Shown here: piece by piece, positions 1-11,354 of the stretch | How positions within the stretch are numbered: position 1 is the stretch's first letter | Layout of the letters: the number at the start of each line of letters is the position of its first letter | DNA from: Sistotremastrum niveocremeum HHB9708 | Lineage: Eukaryota; Basidiomycota; Agaricomycetes; Sistotremastrales; Sistotremastraceae | NCBI GenBank assembly: GCA_001630475.1 | Contig: KV419413.1 | Coordinates: 292,787-356,786, forward strand | DNA: 64,000 nucleotides | Direction: 5' to 3' | Notes under the pieces: generated by a model | The model's input: only the letters and a program-made list of their open reading frames with translations | Told to the model about the DNA's origin: nothing | The model's database searches: none | Made by a program: the position numbers and the translations under genes

Positions 1-134
1 GTACGAGATCTCAAAGACTTCGAGAGTGAAGGATAAAGCAGACGAGAGAGAAGTTCAAACTCCGAATTATCCCCCAAATATTCCCCAGGGCACCGGTATC
101 GTCTCCAGCTCCAGAGAGTCGGTTGCAGGCAAAG

Positions 135-434
135 ATGGCTGCCAAATCAAAAGCAAGGTATGCCTTTCAATATCTCATTCAAGATCGGGACTCATCTGGT
201 TTGGTTTGATTATTTTAGGACGCTCATAGTCCGCGTCTTATCCACCGCACGAACAGGCTACTTCTACACGACACAACGATTAAGACTGGGTCCTAAATTG
301 GCTATGATGAAATATGACCCTGTCGGTATGTTATCAGAAATTTCATATCCCTCAATCAGAGTGCTGAACGTCGAGTGTCCACTGCAGTCAAACAACGAGT
401 TTTATTCGTGGAGAGTCGCAAGACTAAAAAATAG
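135..434 (+). CDS. MRPL39: Mitochondrial large-subunit ribosomal protein bL33m
   Basis: Three exons (135-157, 219-325, 388-434) join without a frame break into a 58-residue basic protein. It begins MAAKSKARTLIVRVLSTA, has a central TGYFYTTQR stretch and ends KYDPVVKQRVLFVESRKTKK. This is the full length and pattern of bacterial/mitochondrial L33, including the late K-Y-D-P-x-V-x-x-x-V-x-F-x-E block. Known role: a small structural protein of the mitochondrial 54S subunit. Both introns are 62 nt with GT-AG ends. The first splits an Arg codon after AG and the second splits the Val of D-P-V-V. Being nuclear-encoded and tiny, it is easily missed, because no single frame holds more than a fragment. 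The ATG is the first in good context, and the next residues match the family start. Confidence 0.93.
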
Positions 435-1126
435 ACCACTTCGGCAGACGGAGGTGGCTTTGAGCTGTTGATGTTAGTAAAAGAAGAAGTGGGGATATCG
501 AGCAGGGGTCTTGAGATGTGTCGATAACTCAAGTGAGCACGCGCCTCAACCTCTCGCATTCCACCTCTTGCCATCGAGGCTGATCTTGGTCGCAGATTAA
601 TCTGTATATGTATTGCTCTGCTAATTGTCACTCTTTTTCTTTCAAACTTGTCTCTGGGACTGCTTGTGAAACGACCGGGCGAGGGCGGTTCAAACAACTA
701 ACGGTCGCTGTCTTCTAGGGGATGCTATTACCCAAGATCATTGCAAAAAGCTCCCTCGACCCCTCCCGGAGGATCACATTCATCGACGGCATGTTCTTGG
801 GCCTACTACACCCCTTATCAGGGCTCCGGCGTTGCGGTGTATCGAGATGTTGGTTTGATGGAGGCTCGCAGAGCTGACACCCTTGGTCCGATGTTCGGGA
901 TGATGAGCGCTGGACAGATCTTCCTCTCAAGGTGCGTCTAGATGCTTGCATTATTGTGCCAATTGAATGAATGTCTTTTCATCGACAGTAGCCTGCACAA
1001 GGCCCCCCAACGCAAGACCTCCCCCTGCGGAGTTCCAAACCCCCCACCTCTCTTTCTCTCTTTCTCTCACCTCCCAAGCCTCCCGCAGCTTCCTGACACG
1101 CCCACATTCACTTTTACTTGAAAGAA
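435..1126. other. Intergenic stretch, no assignable gene
   Basis: About 690 bases separate bL33m from the PNPOx-like gene. Open frames near 715-950 on both strands are under 80 codons. They lack a credible intron structure and match no family I know. A CT-rich run at about 1020-1080 just before the next start codon is typical of a fungal 5' leader. Confidence 0.5.
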
Positions 1127-2217
1127 ATGGGCCAATTCTTCGATTCCATCCCTGAGGATCTCATCCTCTGGATCCGAAAGCAAGAAGTTTTCTGGGTAGC
1201 AACTGCCCCACTCTCTCCTGACGGACACGTCAATGTCTCTAGCAAGGTATGTTCTTCTCCTCATCTCAATGCGGTGAAGTCGCTGAGACGCTTCCCGACG
1301 CTAGGGTGTGAAGGGTACCTTTCACGTAGTCGATGGTAATAGAGTCTGGTATCAGGATTTGAGCGGAAGCGGTACGCTACTTTGTCCTGTCGCGTTCTCC
1401 ATCATGAAGCTCACGCGTTTCTTTGATAGGCATCGAGACTATCTCTCATCTCCGTGAGAATGGTCGCATCACGATCCTTTTCAACGCATTTGAAGGAGGC
1501 CCGAAGATCGCGCGGTTATTTGGCAAAGGTATGCCCAAGCTTCACGTCCCTCCTCAGCCACCTGATTGTATGTTCATCGATAGGGGTTTCGTATGAATTC
1601 GGAACTCCCGAGTACGACCAATATATTCCTACTTCGGAAAGACTTCCGGGTAGCAGGGCTGTCATAGTCATTGATGTCCATAAAGTCGGAACGGTCCGTA
1701 CTCCTCACATCTATTCGGATCAGTCTCCTGATCATCATCTCCACAGTCCTGTGGTTGGGGTGTCCCTCTGTATAAATTCGTCTCCCATCGGCCTACGCTA
1801 AATTCATGGGCGTCAAAGTTCGAGGCGAAAGATCTCGCTATCCCTCCTCCCGCTTCTCCGGAAGAGCTCCAGAACGGAGGGAAAATTGCAGACAGAGGCA
1901 TGAAAAGATTCTGGCGGCTCTTCAACGCTCAAAGCATCGATGGTTTGGATGGTCTGCTGGTCGCCAACGTGACGCCCAAACGAGCGGAATCCGGGGATTG
2001 GAAAGCGAGCTCCGAGAAAGTGGATTTGAAGCAATTGATGGGTGTTCATGAAGAGAAGCAAGTCAATCTCAAAACGGCTCGTTCTGTCGTGGACGTCGGG
2101 CGTATGAATCTGCAGCTCCTGATTGGTATCCTGATTGGAATGATGCTGCACGCTTTCTTGGCTCGTGTCGGATACTTCGGATTGCACGTTCGGCAAATAA
2201 GCAATGCTTTCCTGTAG
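1127..2217 (+). CDS. Pyridoxamine-5'-phosphate-oxidase-fold protein with C-terminal membrane segment
   Basis: Five exons (1127-1246, 1305-1371, 1430-1528, 1584-1693, 1747-2217) give a 288-residue protein in one frame. The N-terminal half carries the FMN-binding split-barrel pattern of the putative PNPOx family. It starts MGQFFDSIPEDLILWIRKQ, followed by F-W-V-A-T-A-P, H-V-N-V-S-S-K-G, V-W-Y-Q-D-L-S-G-S-G and E-N-G-R-I-T-I-L-F-N-A-F. Later come F-G-T-P-E-Y-D and C-G-W-G-V-P. Members are usually flavin- or F420-type oxidoreductases of unknown substrate, so I do not assign pyridoxal-phosphate synthesis. Residues from about 255 form a hydrophobic stretch (LQLLIGILIGMMLHAFLARV), suggesting a tail anchor. 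The start is the ATG at 1127, since no upstream in-frame ATG exists nearby. Confidence 0.85.
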
Positions 2218-2411
2218 CTCATTCCACATGCACCTCAATACCTCAGGAATTAGCATTAGCGTTGTGTAGATACTAAGACGATGTTGACAGCCTCACACAC
2301 GATTTCACATGATGATAGATCGTTAGTCCGGCGTGTGGTTGAATGTGTTAATTTTAATCTTGACAACCTCAGCCTCACGTAACCGGAGTTCGAGAAGATG
2401 AATCAATGCAA

Positions 2412-2461
2412 AACACATTACATTATAGGAAGGCCCTGCAGCTTTGTGCATACATCGCTAC
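2412..2461 (-). promoter_or_regulatory. Conserved 3' flank element of family member A
   Basis: Read on the minus strand, this lies about 200 bp after the stop of member A. It has GATGTATGCACAAAGCTGCAG, then GGCC and TATAATGTAATGTG. The same order of blocks occurs after members E, F, G and I. In A the right half of the GCAGGGCCCTGC palindrome is decayed (GCAGGGCCTTCC). It is likely part of the mRNA 3' end or a transcription-end signal; its function is inferred only from position and conservation. Confidence 0.6.
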
Positions 2462-2663
2462 CTATGGGTAAGATCGAAGAGACGCAAACATTCGAAGATA
2501 CCAAGTCTGTATCAGAGAAATAAAGGTACGACTAACTGAAGGAGAAGAGAAATAAACCGAGTGTGTGATATGGGAGAACAGATATATCTTAAAATATGAG
2601 TGACGAAGGAACCTTTCGAGTTTCCGGTTGCCGAATTCGGTTTGACCGCAGAAGGAGACTTGC

Positions 2664-3426
2664 TTACGCAGCCTAGAATTCGGCGAAGTCAGTAAGACAT
2701 GTGAGAAGTATGACAGTGTTATGACGGACCGCGGGGATCTGGGGAAGAGCTTGAGCTTGCAGCTCAGGCAGGCTACCACCGTTAGCCAATGCGAGCTTGG
2801 AAAACAAGTGGAGCTGCTCGAGCCACTGCTGGTTCAAATCCCCAGTAGTGAGAGACGAAGCGGAAGAGACTCCATTGGCCTGGCCGCCGGATTGCGCCAC
2901 GGGGAAGCCTGAGGGAATAGGGATGATGTGGAAAGTGTCGTGGATGCCGCCTCCGCCGATGAAGGTAAGGTCGACGATGAAGGTGAGCCATTGTTTGCCT
3001 TGCCATTGTTCGACTTTGAGAGTGAGAGTACCCTTGACGATAACCAAGTTGAGATCAATGACGATACCGGTGATGAGACTGCCGGAAAAGTGGACGACGA
3101 CGGTCCATCCTTTGATAGGGACGTAAACAGAGACATCTCCGGAGGCATAGAGAATGTTCTTGTTGTAGACACCCTCGATCTGGTGGGATTTGTCAATGAA
3201 CGAGACGAACTCGATGAGAAGAACAAACACGGAGAGGGAATTTCTCCCACTTGAAGGGGGTATCACCATTGGCGAGATCTTGCTCGACGACGAGATAGCC
3301 AGCGTCTCCTGGGAGAGCGTGAGCTTCGGTGTAGCTCTGGAAGTCTAAGAAGACTAGTTAGCATTGTATCTAGTGCAGATACGTCGCTTCCATACCAGTG
3401 GCAGATTCAGCGGTGATGACAGACAT
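2664..3426 (-). CDS. Unrecognised beta-rich paralog family, member A
   Basis: Four exons. Exon 1 encodes MSVITAESATG. Exon 2 encodes the block ending W-E-K-F-P-L. The long exon 3 carries V-E-G-V-Y-N, a D-V-S-V-Y-V-P-I-K-G-W strand, G-T-L-T-L-K-V-E-Q-W-Q-G-K-Q-W and D-T-F-H-I-I-P-I-P. It then has the family signature QWLEQLHLFSKLALANGG and ends P-Q-I-P-A. Exon 4 is only GCT GCG TAA. The protein is about 200 residues, with no signal peptide or membrane segment; alternating hydrophobic residues suggest beta strands. I do not recognise the family. It is closest to members E and F, with which it shares coding sequence, leader, about 1 kb of upstream DNA and the 3' element. If the last intron were retained, the frame stays open and stops at the acceptor TAG (2673). 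Confidence 0.85.
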
Positions 3427-3515
3427 GTTTGGCTGGGATTTTGAGTTTGGTAAAAGAGCGAGGGGCAAGTTTGGAAAGCTTGGTTGGGTGAAGACAATCG
3501 AGGATGCAAGCGTTG

Positions 3516-3523
3516 CTTATATA
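3516..3523 (-). promoter_or_regulatory. TATA box of member A
   Basis: TATATAAG on the minus strand, 90 bp before the start codon. Members E, F and G have the same box at 91-94 bp. Confidence 0.7.
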
Positions 3524-4460
3524 CCGTCACAGAGCCTCAAAGAGCACGCAGCCACATCCTGAGTGAGAAGCTATCCGGACTTTGATCTCTCTGAGGCACG
3601 TTGGAATAATTGCCGGAAGGCACGAGCATAAGCAGGAACCGTCGATTGACGGAAACGAGCGGTTCTCATGCAAGAGAAGGAGAGAACGGAGGACAAAGAG
3701 GTGCGTTCACCGCATCTAGAAAAGACTTGTATTCCACTGTCAACAATAACTTGAACCTTGAACCTGAATAGAAGGGCGTAAAATGATTGGTGGAGCGACG
3801 CTTCGACGAGTACCTGAACGAGTGGCATGCGTCGGAAATTGAGTGCTAATCCCATTTCTGTTACCCCACAACGAAGTGCGGACAAAGACACGCACAGGTA
3901 CAGGGCCATTGGAGTGATTCAGAGGCCAGCGGAAGGTTCCGTGCTTCTCGAAAACATCGACCGAACCGGTGCTTTGTGTGTTCTCGGAGACAGTCTTGTT
4001 CATACCGACTTCCGAATTAGGCACCGACGTGTCATGTATTCCGGATTATCCGCGATTTCGCATGGACGTGCCCCTGCTTTACCATGTAAACGCGCCTATT
4101 CCTGACTTCAAGAAAAGAGGAGCCGAAAGGCCTCACAGCGCTCAACGCTTCATCCGTAGGGAAATCAAAGGGAATGCGAGACAATGATTCAGTGATCGCC
4201 TCCGTGTCAGGAGGGAAGTGTCCATGCTTCTGGGGGCTTGACACTCCTTCAGAATATTCTGGATGTAGGGAGGCACATACGCTGCACATCCAGAGCCGGC
4301 ATCATCAGGGGAGGAGCTTATGGGGTCACATAAGTGAGTGAAGGCGGAAAACCAAGTAGGGAAGGGGTGACTTATTTACTTCCGTTCAGGTACAGTAACC
4401 CGGTCAATTCTAGTTGCCGATCATGCAGACGAAGTATCCGATTCCCGACTCCGAACATTT
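3524..4460 (-). repeat. Duplicated upstream region of member A
   Basis: Read on the minus strand, this stretch matches in order the DNA before members E and F, and in part G. Shared landmarks include TCGGTGCCTAATTCGGAAG (about 590 bp before the ATG), a CAATTTCCGACGCATGCCA block near 3825-3845, and CGGCAACTAGAATTGACCGG near 4410-4430. Similarity fades beyond about 4460. Open frames on either strand here are by-products of the duplicated promoter, not genes. Confidence 0.7.
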
Positions 4461-5001
4461 TTTGGCAGCGACGTGGATAATCAGAAACTTGCTCAGTTTG
4501 TGCTACTTCGCTTCAAGTTCTCTGAAACAGAACCTTTGAATTGGTTTCACAGATCCCGCTCATCGCTCACCCCTGAAGTCTTTTTCGGCGCTCTTCTCCA
4601 ATCCTTGCTGTCAGCTTGAACCAACAACTTCAAGGCAAGTTGATTTGTTCTGCTATGGCAGGTGAGTATGGCCGCGTACCTTTCAGTCAACCTCGAGAAC
4701 GCTCTAATAAGCGTTTTGATCTGATTATGCGCTTGAAGGTAGATTTCGGGCCCCTAGCTTACAGTAATATTTCATCCGGCCTCTCAAAAAGAAGAAGTGA
4801 TTTTCTGAAAGCAACGCGCCATTCAACACATTCGATACACATAGATAATAGTCATCATAGTAATATTCAGAAATACTGAGAAAATAAAGAACAAAAGATA
4901 CAGTCGAGATTACACATGTGAGGGTGAATATTTCCCAGATCGAGTATGCCATTTGCCTAATTTCCACGAGTTGGGATGAAGAGGTGCGATCAAGCGCGTG
5001 C
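4461..5001. other. Region between the upstream repeat of A and gene B
   Basis: It holds the 3' flank of B (an AT-rich tract at about 4840-4900) and a short plus-strand open frame near 4440-4620 with no recognisable family. I see no gene. Confidence 0.4.
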
Positions 5002-5755
5002 TCACGCAGCCTGCAGTGTTCATCATACGAGTCAGTCCTCAATCTCTGAAGGAATACAGTGTTGAAAAACTGACCGTTGCAGCCTCCGGAAGGACCGCAC
5101 CTTTCTCTAAGGCGAGTTTGGAGAACAAATGAAGTTGTTCGAGCCACTGGTTATTGATATAGGTCCCGGCCGCGGCCGATGGTGCATTAACCGGCCCTGT
5201 TCCGGCGATTGGACTAGAGAAAAATGGGACAGGGAAAAGGGGGATAGTCCCATTGATGTCCCAAGTATTCAAGATTCTGATGGCGAGTATCATAGTGAAA
5301 AATTTGACGCCTAGCACATACTGGTACTTGAAGGTGATCCTGCCTTTGATCGCAAACAAGTCGATATCGAACCAAACACCCACGTCATCCGGGACTTTCC
5401 CAGAGAAGTGGAAGACAGTCCGCCACCCGAAGATGGGGAACCAAATATTGACGTCGCCGGAAACGAAGCGATCGTCAACATCGAGTACACCTTCAATCTG
5501 AGGTCATCTATCAGTTGCAGCTCTTCCAATGTCATCGCGCACAGTGACAACTTACAAGGAGTTTACCGTTCTCGAACCTAAACGGTATCTTGTGTCCAAT
5601 GGCTTGTTCGACAACGATGTAACCGCCACCGTCAGGAAGAGCATGGGCTTCCAGGTAGCTCGCGATATCTGCAACGATGAATGTCAGATAGGTCCGGAAA
5701 ACAAAATGAAAATGTCATGCATACCAGCCGCGGCTTCGGCGCTGAGGACAGACAT
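5002..5755 (-). CDS. Unrecognised beta-rich paralog family, member B
   Basis: It has the same four-exon plan as the other members. Exon 1 encodes MSVLSAEAAAG. Exon 2 encodes S-Y-L-E-A-H-A-L-P-D-G-G-G-Y-I-V-V-E-Q and ends near F-R-F-E-N-G. Exon 3 has I-E-G-V-L-D-V-D-D, F-P-I-F-G-W-R-T-V-F-H-F-S-G and the family signature NNQWLEQLHLFSKLALEKG. The terminal exon is GCT GCG TGA after a 64-nt intron. With member D it forms a subtype that has F-K-Y-Q plus L-F-P-V-P-F instead of D-T-F-H-I and a more acidic loop. A TATA-like TAATATAAG lies near 5838-5846 (minus). Neither the long upstream repeat nor the palindromic 3' element of A/E/F/G is visible here. Function unknown. Confidence 0.82.
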
Positions 5756-6926
5756 GTTTTGATTTTGGGTTTTGACGTTTGACGGGCAAATTTGGAGTAC
5801 AGTGGAGTTGAGATTGCAGAGGTGGGAGGCACTGTCTTATATTAAGACGAAGGCAATTCCGGAGCCGAGAAATCAGTTTCAAAGGTACATGCAAAGCGGA
5901 CTTTGTCTGCTTACGCGCGAATCAGAAGTTATGCCGCAGGCACCAAAGCAGGCACAAACGCTAGGTTGGAAGTCGGGCTTCATCAGCTAGGGGGAATGCA
6001 AGGGGACCTGGTGTGGATTCAAAGTGAGCCCCTTCGCTGTGTCGTGTGAATAAGGCACTATTCAGAAAGACTCCGGAGTTCTACTTGACATGAAGTAAAA
6101 TTAGACCAGAGCCGGTTCTTACGAGGCACCATTGCGTAGTAAAGGGTGGAGCGCCCAAGGCGACGCATTAGGGTTGTTGTAAGTCTCATACGTAGCTTGC
6201 CCTGGGACTTTGATCTCGCAGCCTGGGCCTGTTTCTGGTGAGTTAGAATAAAAGGCGAGTACGTTTGCAGGACGATCAAACCATGAACATGAGTCAACAT
6301 GAGTAGCAGTTCAGTGGAGGTTGCTGGGCTTCAGAGAATTTTAGTAACTAGGCGAGGAGCCGATTGTGCTTCAGACAGCATTTCCACTAGACCGGCACGT
6401 TCACGCTCGTGAATCAAGACGAAGCAGCAATTGTAAGGTGGAAGTCGCATCCGATTTCCGACTTGAGTTGTCCTCTCTTGCTCGCCGTCAAAATGGCAAG
6501 CATCGACTTCAAATCCGGACTCCACTCGGCATCCACTGTATCGAAGATTGGATATGATGGAGATGGCAGCTCTTTAAATTAAAGTACATAAACTCTTTTG
6601 ACTCGAGGAGTTGTATTCCCGAATGCTCAGTGCCTCGCAATTGCAAGGAAATCGAAAACTATGGCCGAAGTCGACAATACGTGTATAGAGTACGCTCCAT
6701 GACTGACGTGCTCAGAACTTCTCCATTACGTGGCCTGCAAATGTCCGTGAGCAAATGTCCGACATTTACGATTATGAAGACATACTGCTACGACGATAGA
6801 TCTACCACTTTCCAAGTCACGCTTGGAACTGGGAAGGGCTCGAGCAATCACGTATCCGAATCGGTATCGTGAATCTCGATGATCGTCTCTTCACTGGGAA
6901 AGGGCGCTATCTTGAGATTCGTTGGA
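5756..6926. other. Upstream of B and downstream of C, no gene seen
   Basis: About 1.17 kb. It includes the promoter of B on the right-hand side. To the left of C's frame I looked for the missing C-terminal exon (a QWLEQLHLFSKL-like string) in all minus-strand frames and found none. The remaining short open frames have no support. Confidence 0.4.
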
Positions 6927-7428
6927 TCAAGTGAACTCCATGGAAGACCTCGAGCTGACAATCACAGTGAACCATTGATCTCCCTCCCACTCTTCGATCC
7001 TAACGGTGACGGTACCCTTTGCAATGGGAGTATCGACGTGAGCGCTAATGCCCTCAGTCAGATTGCCAGACAAATGGTAGACAGTTGTCCACCCTTTGAT
7101 GGGTAGGAAGACTTGCGCATCCGCGTCTATAAGCAGATTATTAAGAGTATATGAGCCGACGATCTGCGAGTGAATCTGGGTTAATCTGGGAGGTGGGACG
7201 TTTGTTGGCGAGGGCTCACGCGAAGAGGGAACAGTTCCCAATCGAAGGAGACAGTCCTCCGATAGAATGGCTCTAAGACAAGAGATGGCCCATCATCTGG
7301 AAATGAGTGTTTGTCCGAGAGCTTCTCGTCAGCTATAAAACAGCAAGTAAGTCGTAAACATGGGACGAGTAGAATTCTGACGTACCACAAGCAAAGTCAG
7401 CAGTCGAAACGACCGTTGCGCATTCCAT
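6927..7428 (-). pseudogene. Truncated family member C
   Basis: Exon 1 starts MECATVVSTADFAC. Exon 2 has H-S-F-P-D-D-G-P-S-L-V-L-E-P and F-D-W-E-L-F-P-L-R-V. Exon 3 has I-V-G-S-Y-T-L-N-N, A-Q-V-F-L-P-I-K-G-W-T-T-V-Y-H-L-S-G and G-T-V-T-V-R-I-E-E-W-E-G. Closest relative: member H (same I-V/I-G-S-Y-N, T-E-G-I/V-S-A-H and P-I-A-K-G-T-V-T blocks). The frame ends at V-I-V-S-S-R-S-S-M-E-F-T-stop, about two thirds through the domain. The hydrophobic strand, the QWLEQLHLFSKL signature and the micro-exon are all missing. The N-terminus is also divergent: the usual M-S-[TV]-x-x-x-E-[AS]-A motif is not kept. It is either a decayed copy or a gene with an unseen downstream exon; I favour decay. Confidence 0.6.
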
Positions 7429-9283
7429 GTCGGTCGAAGACGAGTAAGCGGACAGTCAATCAATGGGAGGGAAAGAGAGGACAGCTCTTTATCTCGAGCA
7501 AGAGGGAGAGCGCGATTTTGGGCGGTTTGCCTTTCGTTGCTCTAATAGATGAGATTAGCGTTCTGATTTATCTGTTCGGCCCGAAACACGTACGGAATTG
7601 CCGATGAGAAAGATCCGCATGACGTTTTGTCCACAACCTGATGATGGTGGACGACAGAGGCTTGCCTGTGTTCGCTCCTTTGAGAGAATGCTTCTTCGAT
7701 GAATGGCTCCAACAGTCAGCAATCATCGCGTTCTAAAGCCGTGCTTCAAAGCATTATCGCTCAGGAACAGTTCCTAGCACTCGTATGGCAGCTTGGGATA
7801 CGTGTTCGTGGACAGTTGAATAAACTCTGCGAAGAGGCTATGCCCGGACAAGTCTCAGAACGTCAAAATGATCAACGCTCGAAACCATCGAAAGGATTTG
7901 AAGCGTAGCGCATCTTGAGAGCACAATGGAAGTCCTTGATGTTAAGAAAGACTACTAGTATTTGCGCCACAGCGCATGCGCCGCTGCGTTTTCGGCCCGC
8001 ACAAATCTGTGGACCGATCGAAAGACACAGGAAGTCGACAGCTACAAGTGCCTTGAGAGATTTTGATTAGCTTTCTCAGCAGCTTGAACTCCCGGGAATA
8101 CACAGAATTCAAGGGCTTATGCCTTTGTCCGAAAACAGGAGACCAGGTCCCTCCACCATAAACGGTTTCAGGCGCTGACGAGCTCACGTTCGTGATCGGT
8201 ATTCCATAAAATTCTTCTGATGGATTAAAGTAGTCTCAATGTGTGAAGCAAAACGGCTGTATGGGGATGCCGCCCAGAAATCAAAGGTACAGGGGTGAAC
8301 TGCCGGCACGTATGAAGCAAAAACAATTCCTATGACATTGGAAAAGCCACTGATAAGGTTAGCATGGGGATATTGTAAGGCAGACGAGCCACAGCGTTCC
8401 AAACCTCAGCGAGAAATTGCCAGGACGATGCCAGAGAAATTGCAAGACGTATGGCTGTTCCGAGATACGTGGCACAGTTGGAAGCGGAATTCGGATGTGG
8501 CTCTGAACCGCTCTCCGGTTTTCTTCGAACTGGTTGTGTCTCCTTGCCCAAATTTGCGCTCTAACCTCATCCTGATTGTGCTCGCAACATTATCACAAGC
8601 ACATAGGAGAGATCATGATACTCTGGTGCAGCTATCGTTGAGGATGCCGTCGGATCATAGCATCGCCTCACTACATCTCGACTTGACTTGCTCCTCATGC
8701 TATGTACCATCGAAGAACGTACTACTTAGCGCAAGTCCGAATAGAATGAATTGCCTACGATTTCTCCCTCTGCGTTTATAATTGGATTGGCATTACCCAA
8801 AGCCGTCTCCTCAGGCGTTCTAATACCTCTGATCGTGCCTATCTTGAGGAACAGTCTTTCGGTAAATTCGGTCCAAGTCTACAACTTCATGAGGTATAAT
8901 GAAACTCCGGTGCACCGGTGCATTGCGCAGGTACCCTCTTCGGTCGACACAGTGTCTATTATTGTACTGAATACCATCCAGGATCACCTTGAAAGCTTGA
9001 CAGTCCGACGCCGCCGGCGCTGTGGATGATTACGCCTTCAATCCGCTTCGCTGACAACCCCTAGCCCTTGCTCCGGCGGCCCTCTCGGTTCATGGGCGGC
9101 CAGTTCCGGAGGATCCACCAACGTCTGAGGAAATGGCTCAAGTCCGGTCTATATGTCCATCTGAGACTATTCAAAGCCGCAGATTGCTCTCGCGACTGCA
9201 TATAAGCTAACGCCTTCGGAACCTACGCTTATCATCTTGACGATCTTCCGATTCCGCCTCGGACGAGAAATTAATCGCCTAGC
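7429..9283. other. Long spacer between the divergent arms C and D
   Basis: About 1.85 kb with no recognisable gene. The largest open frame (8332-8781, plus) has no family resemblance, no intron-exon signals and unremarkable composition. The mirror axis of the six-gene cluster falls here. A TATA-like CATATAAG at about 9199-9206 lies roughly 80 bp before member D. Confidence 0.45.
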
Positions 9284-10025
9284 ATGTCTACTATAAGTGC
9301 TGAAGCCGCGTCCGGTATGCCTGCGTTTTCTTGGATCTTCCGGCCGAAGCTGATATACTTTCCCTCTAGATATCGTGAACTATCTCGAATCCCATGCCCT
9401 CCCTGACGGCCGCGGCTATGTGGTCGTTGAACAAGCGATTGGAGCAAAGCTACCTTTCGCGTTCGAACAGGATCGTATTCACGTACGTGATCATCCATTT
9501 CAATCGTACTACAGAGCTGCAGCTGACGCCATCCTGAAGGTTAGCGGCGTCCTCGATATGGACGATCACACTATCGCCGGCGACATCGAAGTTCAACTCC
9601 CTCTCTGGGGGTGGAAACATGTTTTCCACTTCTATGGGATGGTGATCGAGGGCCCCGGCGCCGTGTTCCCCTTCGATCTGGTCCTGATCAGCGGCAGCAT
9701 CACTTTCAAGTACCAATGGTTGCAAGGCATGAAGTGGCTCATCCTGATACTCGATGTCAAGGCTCTTGGCCAGGACTACCACGACACTCGACCCCTCTTC
9801 CCTGTCCCATTCCTCACGAGCAACACTACTGCTATCCGATTGGTCGGCGCACCCTCTGCCAACGGAACCGGTCCCAACCCGCAGTGGCTCCAACAGCTCC
9901 ATTTGTACTCCAAAGTCGCTTTGGATAACGGTGGAGTCTTTCCTGAGACTGCAACGGTCAGTTCACTCTCTCTTTCTGAAATTGGGAAAATTGACCTAAG
10001 ACGAGAACATTTGCAGGTTGCGTAA
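9284..10025 (+). CDS. Unrecognised beta-rich paralog family, member D
   Basis: Exon 1 encodes MSTISAEAASG. Exon 2 encodes V-N-Y-L-E-S-H-A-L-P-D-G-R-G-Y-V-V-V-E-Q and P-F-A-F-E-Q-D. Exon 3 encodes V-S-G-V-L-D-M-D-D, L-W-G-W-K-H-V-F-H-F-Y-G, F-K-Y-Q-W-L-Q-G, L-F-P-V-P-F and the signature PQWLQQLHLYSKVALDNGG. The last intron (60 nt, GTCAGT to TTGCAG) precedes the micro-exon GTT GCG TAA. This intron is open and a multiple of three, so spliced and unspliced mRNAs end at the same stop and differ by 20 residues. Its closest relative is B, which lies on the opposite strand on the other side of the spacer. Function unknown. Confidence 0.83.
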
Positions 10026-10349
10026 GCATACCTGACTTCGTGCTCATTACTTTGGACATTGAAGCGAATCCAGACATCCATGTTGAAACTACTTCTTTCA
10101 CATATACGATAACAATCATGGTTAGGGCCTACTGATCAATCATGCTCTTTGTTGTAATATTACTCTTGTATCTGCTTAACTGTATTGCTATACTACTGAA
10201 AAGAAAATCGACCAAAGCGGTGTTCAGCGAGCCAATTTTTTGAAGGCCAACTCATGCGAAATATTCCCGACTGGGTCCTACTGAAAAGCAAAAGTGCGTC
10301 AACCTGACCGACTCCTTGATTATCCAGTCGTTTCGGACCTAACGCCGGA

Positions 10350-11254
10350 ACTCCGAAGTGCTTTCAACTTCCAAAATTGACCGGTCATTGTGCCTGAGCG
10401 GATGCAAATGGAAGTCCCATTCCTGCTTCTTGTTCCGTTTTTGGTTATTCTCCAAGTTCTCTTACTCGTTCCCCTGATGGACGGATGTAGGAGCACAATC
10501 ACGGTATGCGTGTCCCCCTGCATGCTCTAGAGTATTCTGATGGTGTCTGGCACTTGACACTTCCCTCCTGAAAACGCAATCGGTCCTCCATCTAACCTAT
10601 AACTGCCGAATAATCATTTTCTCTGCTGTCTCATCCATTACTTGTCGAGCGCTGCAAGGTTTCACACTTCTCATGTTATCGAACCCGGGAAAGGGTGCGT
10701 GAACATGGTAGTGCCCGTGAACTTCGCAGCGAATCCACGGACAATCCGAAGTACCTCCCTTCGGTGCCTAATTCGGAAATCGGTGTTCACGAGATTACCC
10801 CTGTCGCTCCCTCAAACACCGATTTTTGGGTCTTCTCTAGCGAAACCATAGAACCTTCTGCTGCCCTATGACGTGCTCCAGCGGTCCTGTACCTCCTTAA
10901 GTCTTTGTTCGGAGTTCGGCCTACGTACCAACATTGGAGCTCTCACTCAATTTCCGACGCACGCCATTCGTTCAGGCACTCCTTGAAACGCTGCGCCACC
11001 GACTATTTACGTCTGTCCTATTCGGTTTCAAGGTTCGAGACCTCACTGACAGAGAAATACCAATCTTGTTCGGATGAGTTGGGCGCAGCTCATTCTCCTC
11101 CGTTGTCTCCTCGCCTTGTATGACGGCCGATCACACCCGCCAGTTGTCTGTTTCTGCCTATGTTCGTACCTTCATGGACTTATTCAATCTACCTCCGAGA
11201 GGGTCGGCTTGACAATTATTTGCCTAGGCATGGGTTTTGTAGGGTCTCTGGCTG
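10350..11254 (+). repeat. Duplicated upstream region of member E
   Basis: It matches in order the DNA before F (about 12820-13739) and, inverted, before A. Landmarks: AAAATTGACCGGTCATTGTG near 10372, TCGGTGCCTAATTCGGAAAT near 10761 (about 585 bp before the ATG), CAATTTCCGACGCACGCCAT near 10948, and the TATA box at the downstream end. Short open frames inside are not genes. Confidence 0.7.
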
Positions 11255-11262
11255 TATATAAG
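11255..11262 (+). promoter_or_regulatory. TATA box of member E
   Basis: TATATAAG, 93 bp before the start codon, followed by a pyrimidine-rich leader with CCCAACCAAGCTTTTCAAAC that is also present before F and, in part, A. Confidence 0.72.
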
Positions 11263-11354
11263 CCTCACTGACTTCCTCGATTTCTTCACCCAACCAAGCT
11301 TTTCAAACTCGCCTCTCACTCATTTACCAAACTCTTTCAAACTCCTAGCCAAAT

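Noticed and set aside
8332-8781. 149-codon plus-strand open frame in the spacer between C and D
   Set aside because: No recognisable family, and it lies in the presumed mirror-axis spacer; taken as chance.
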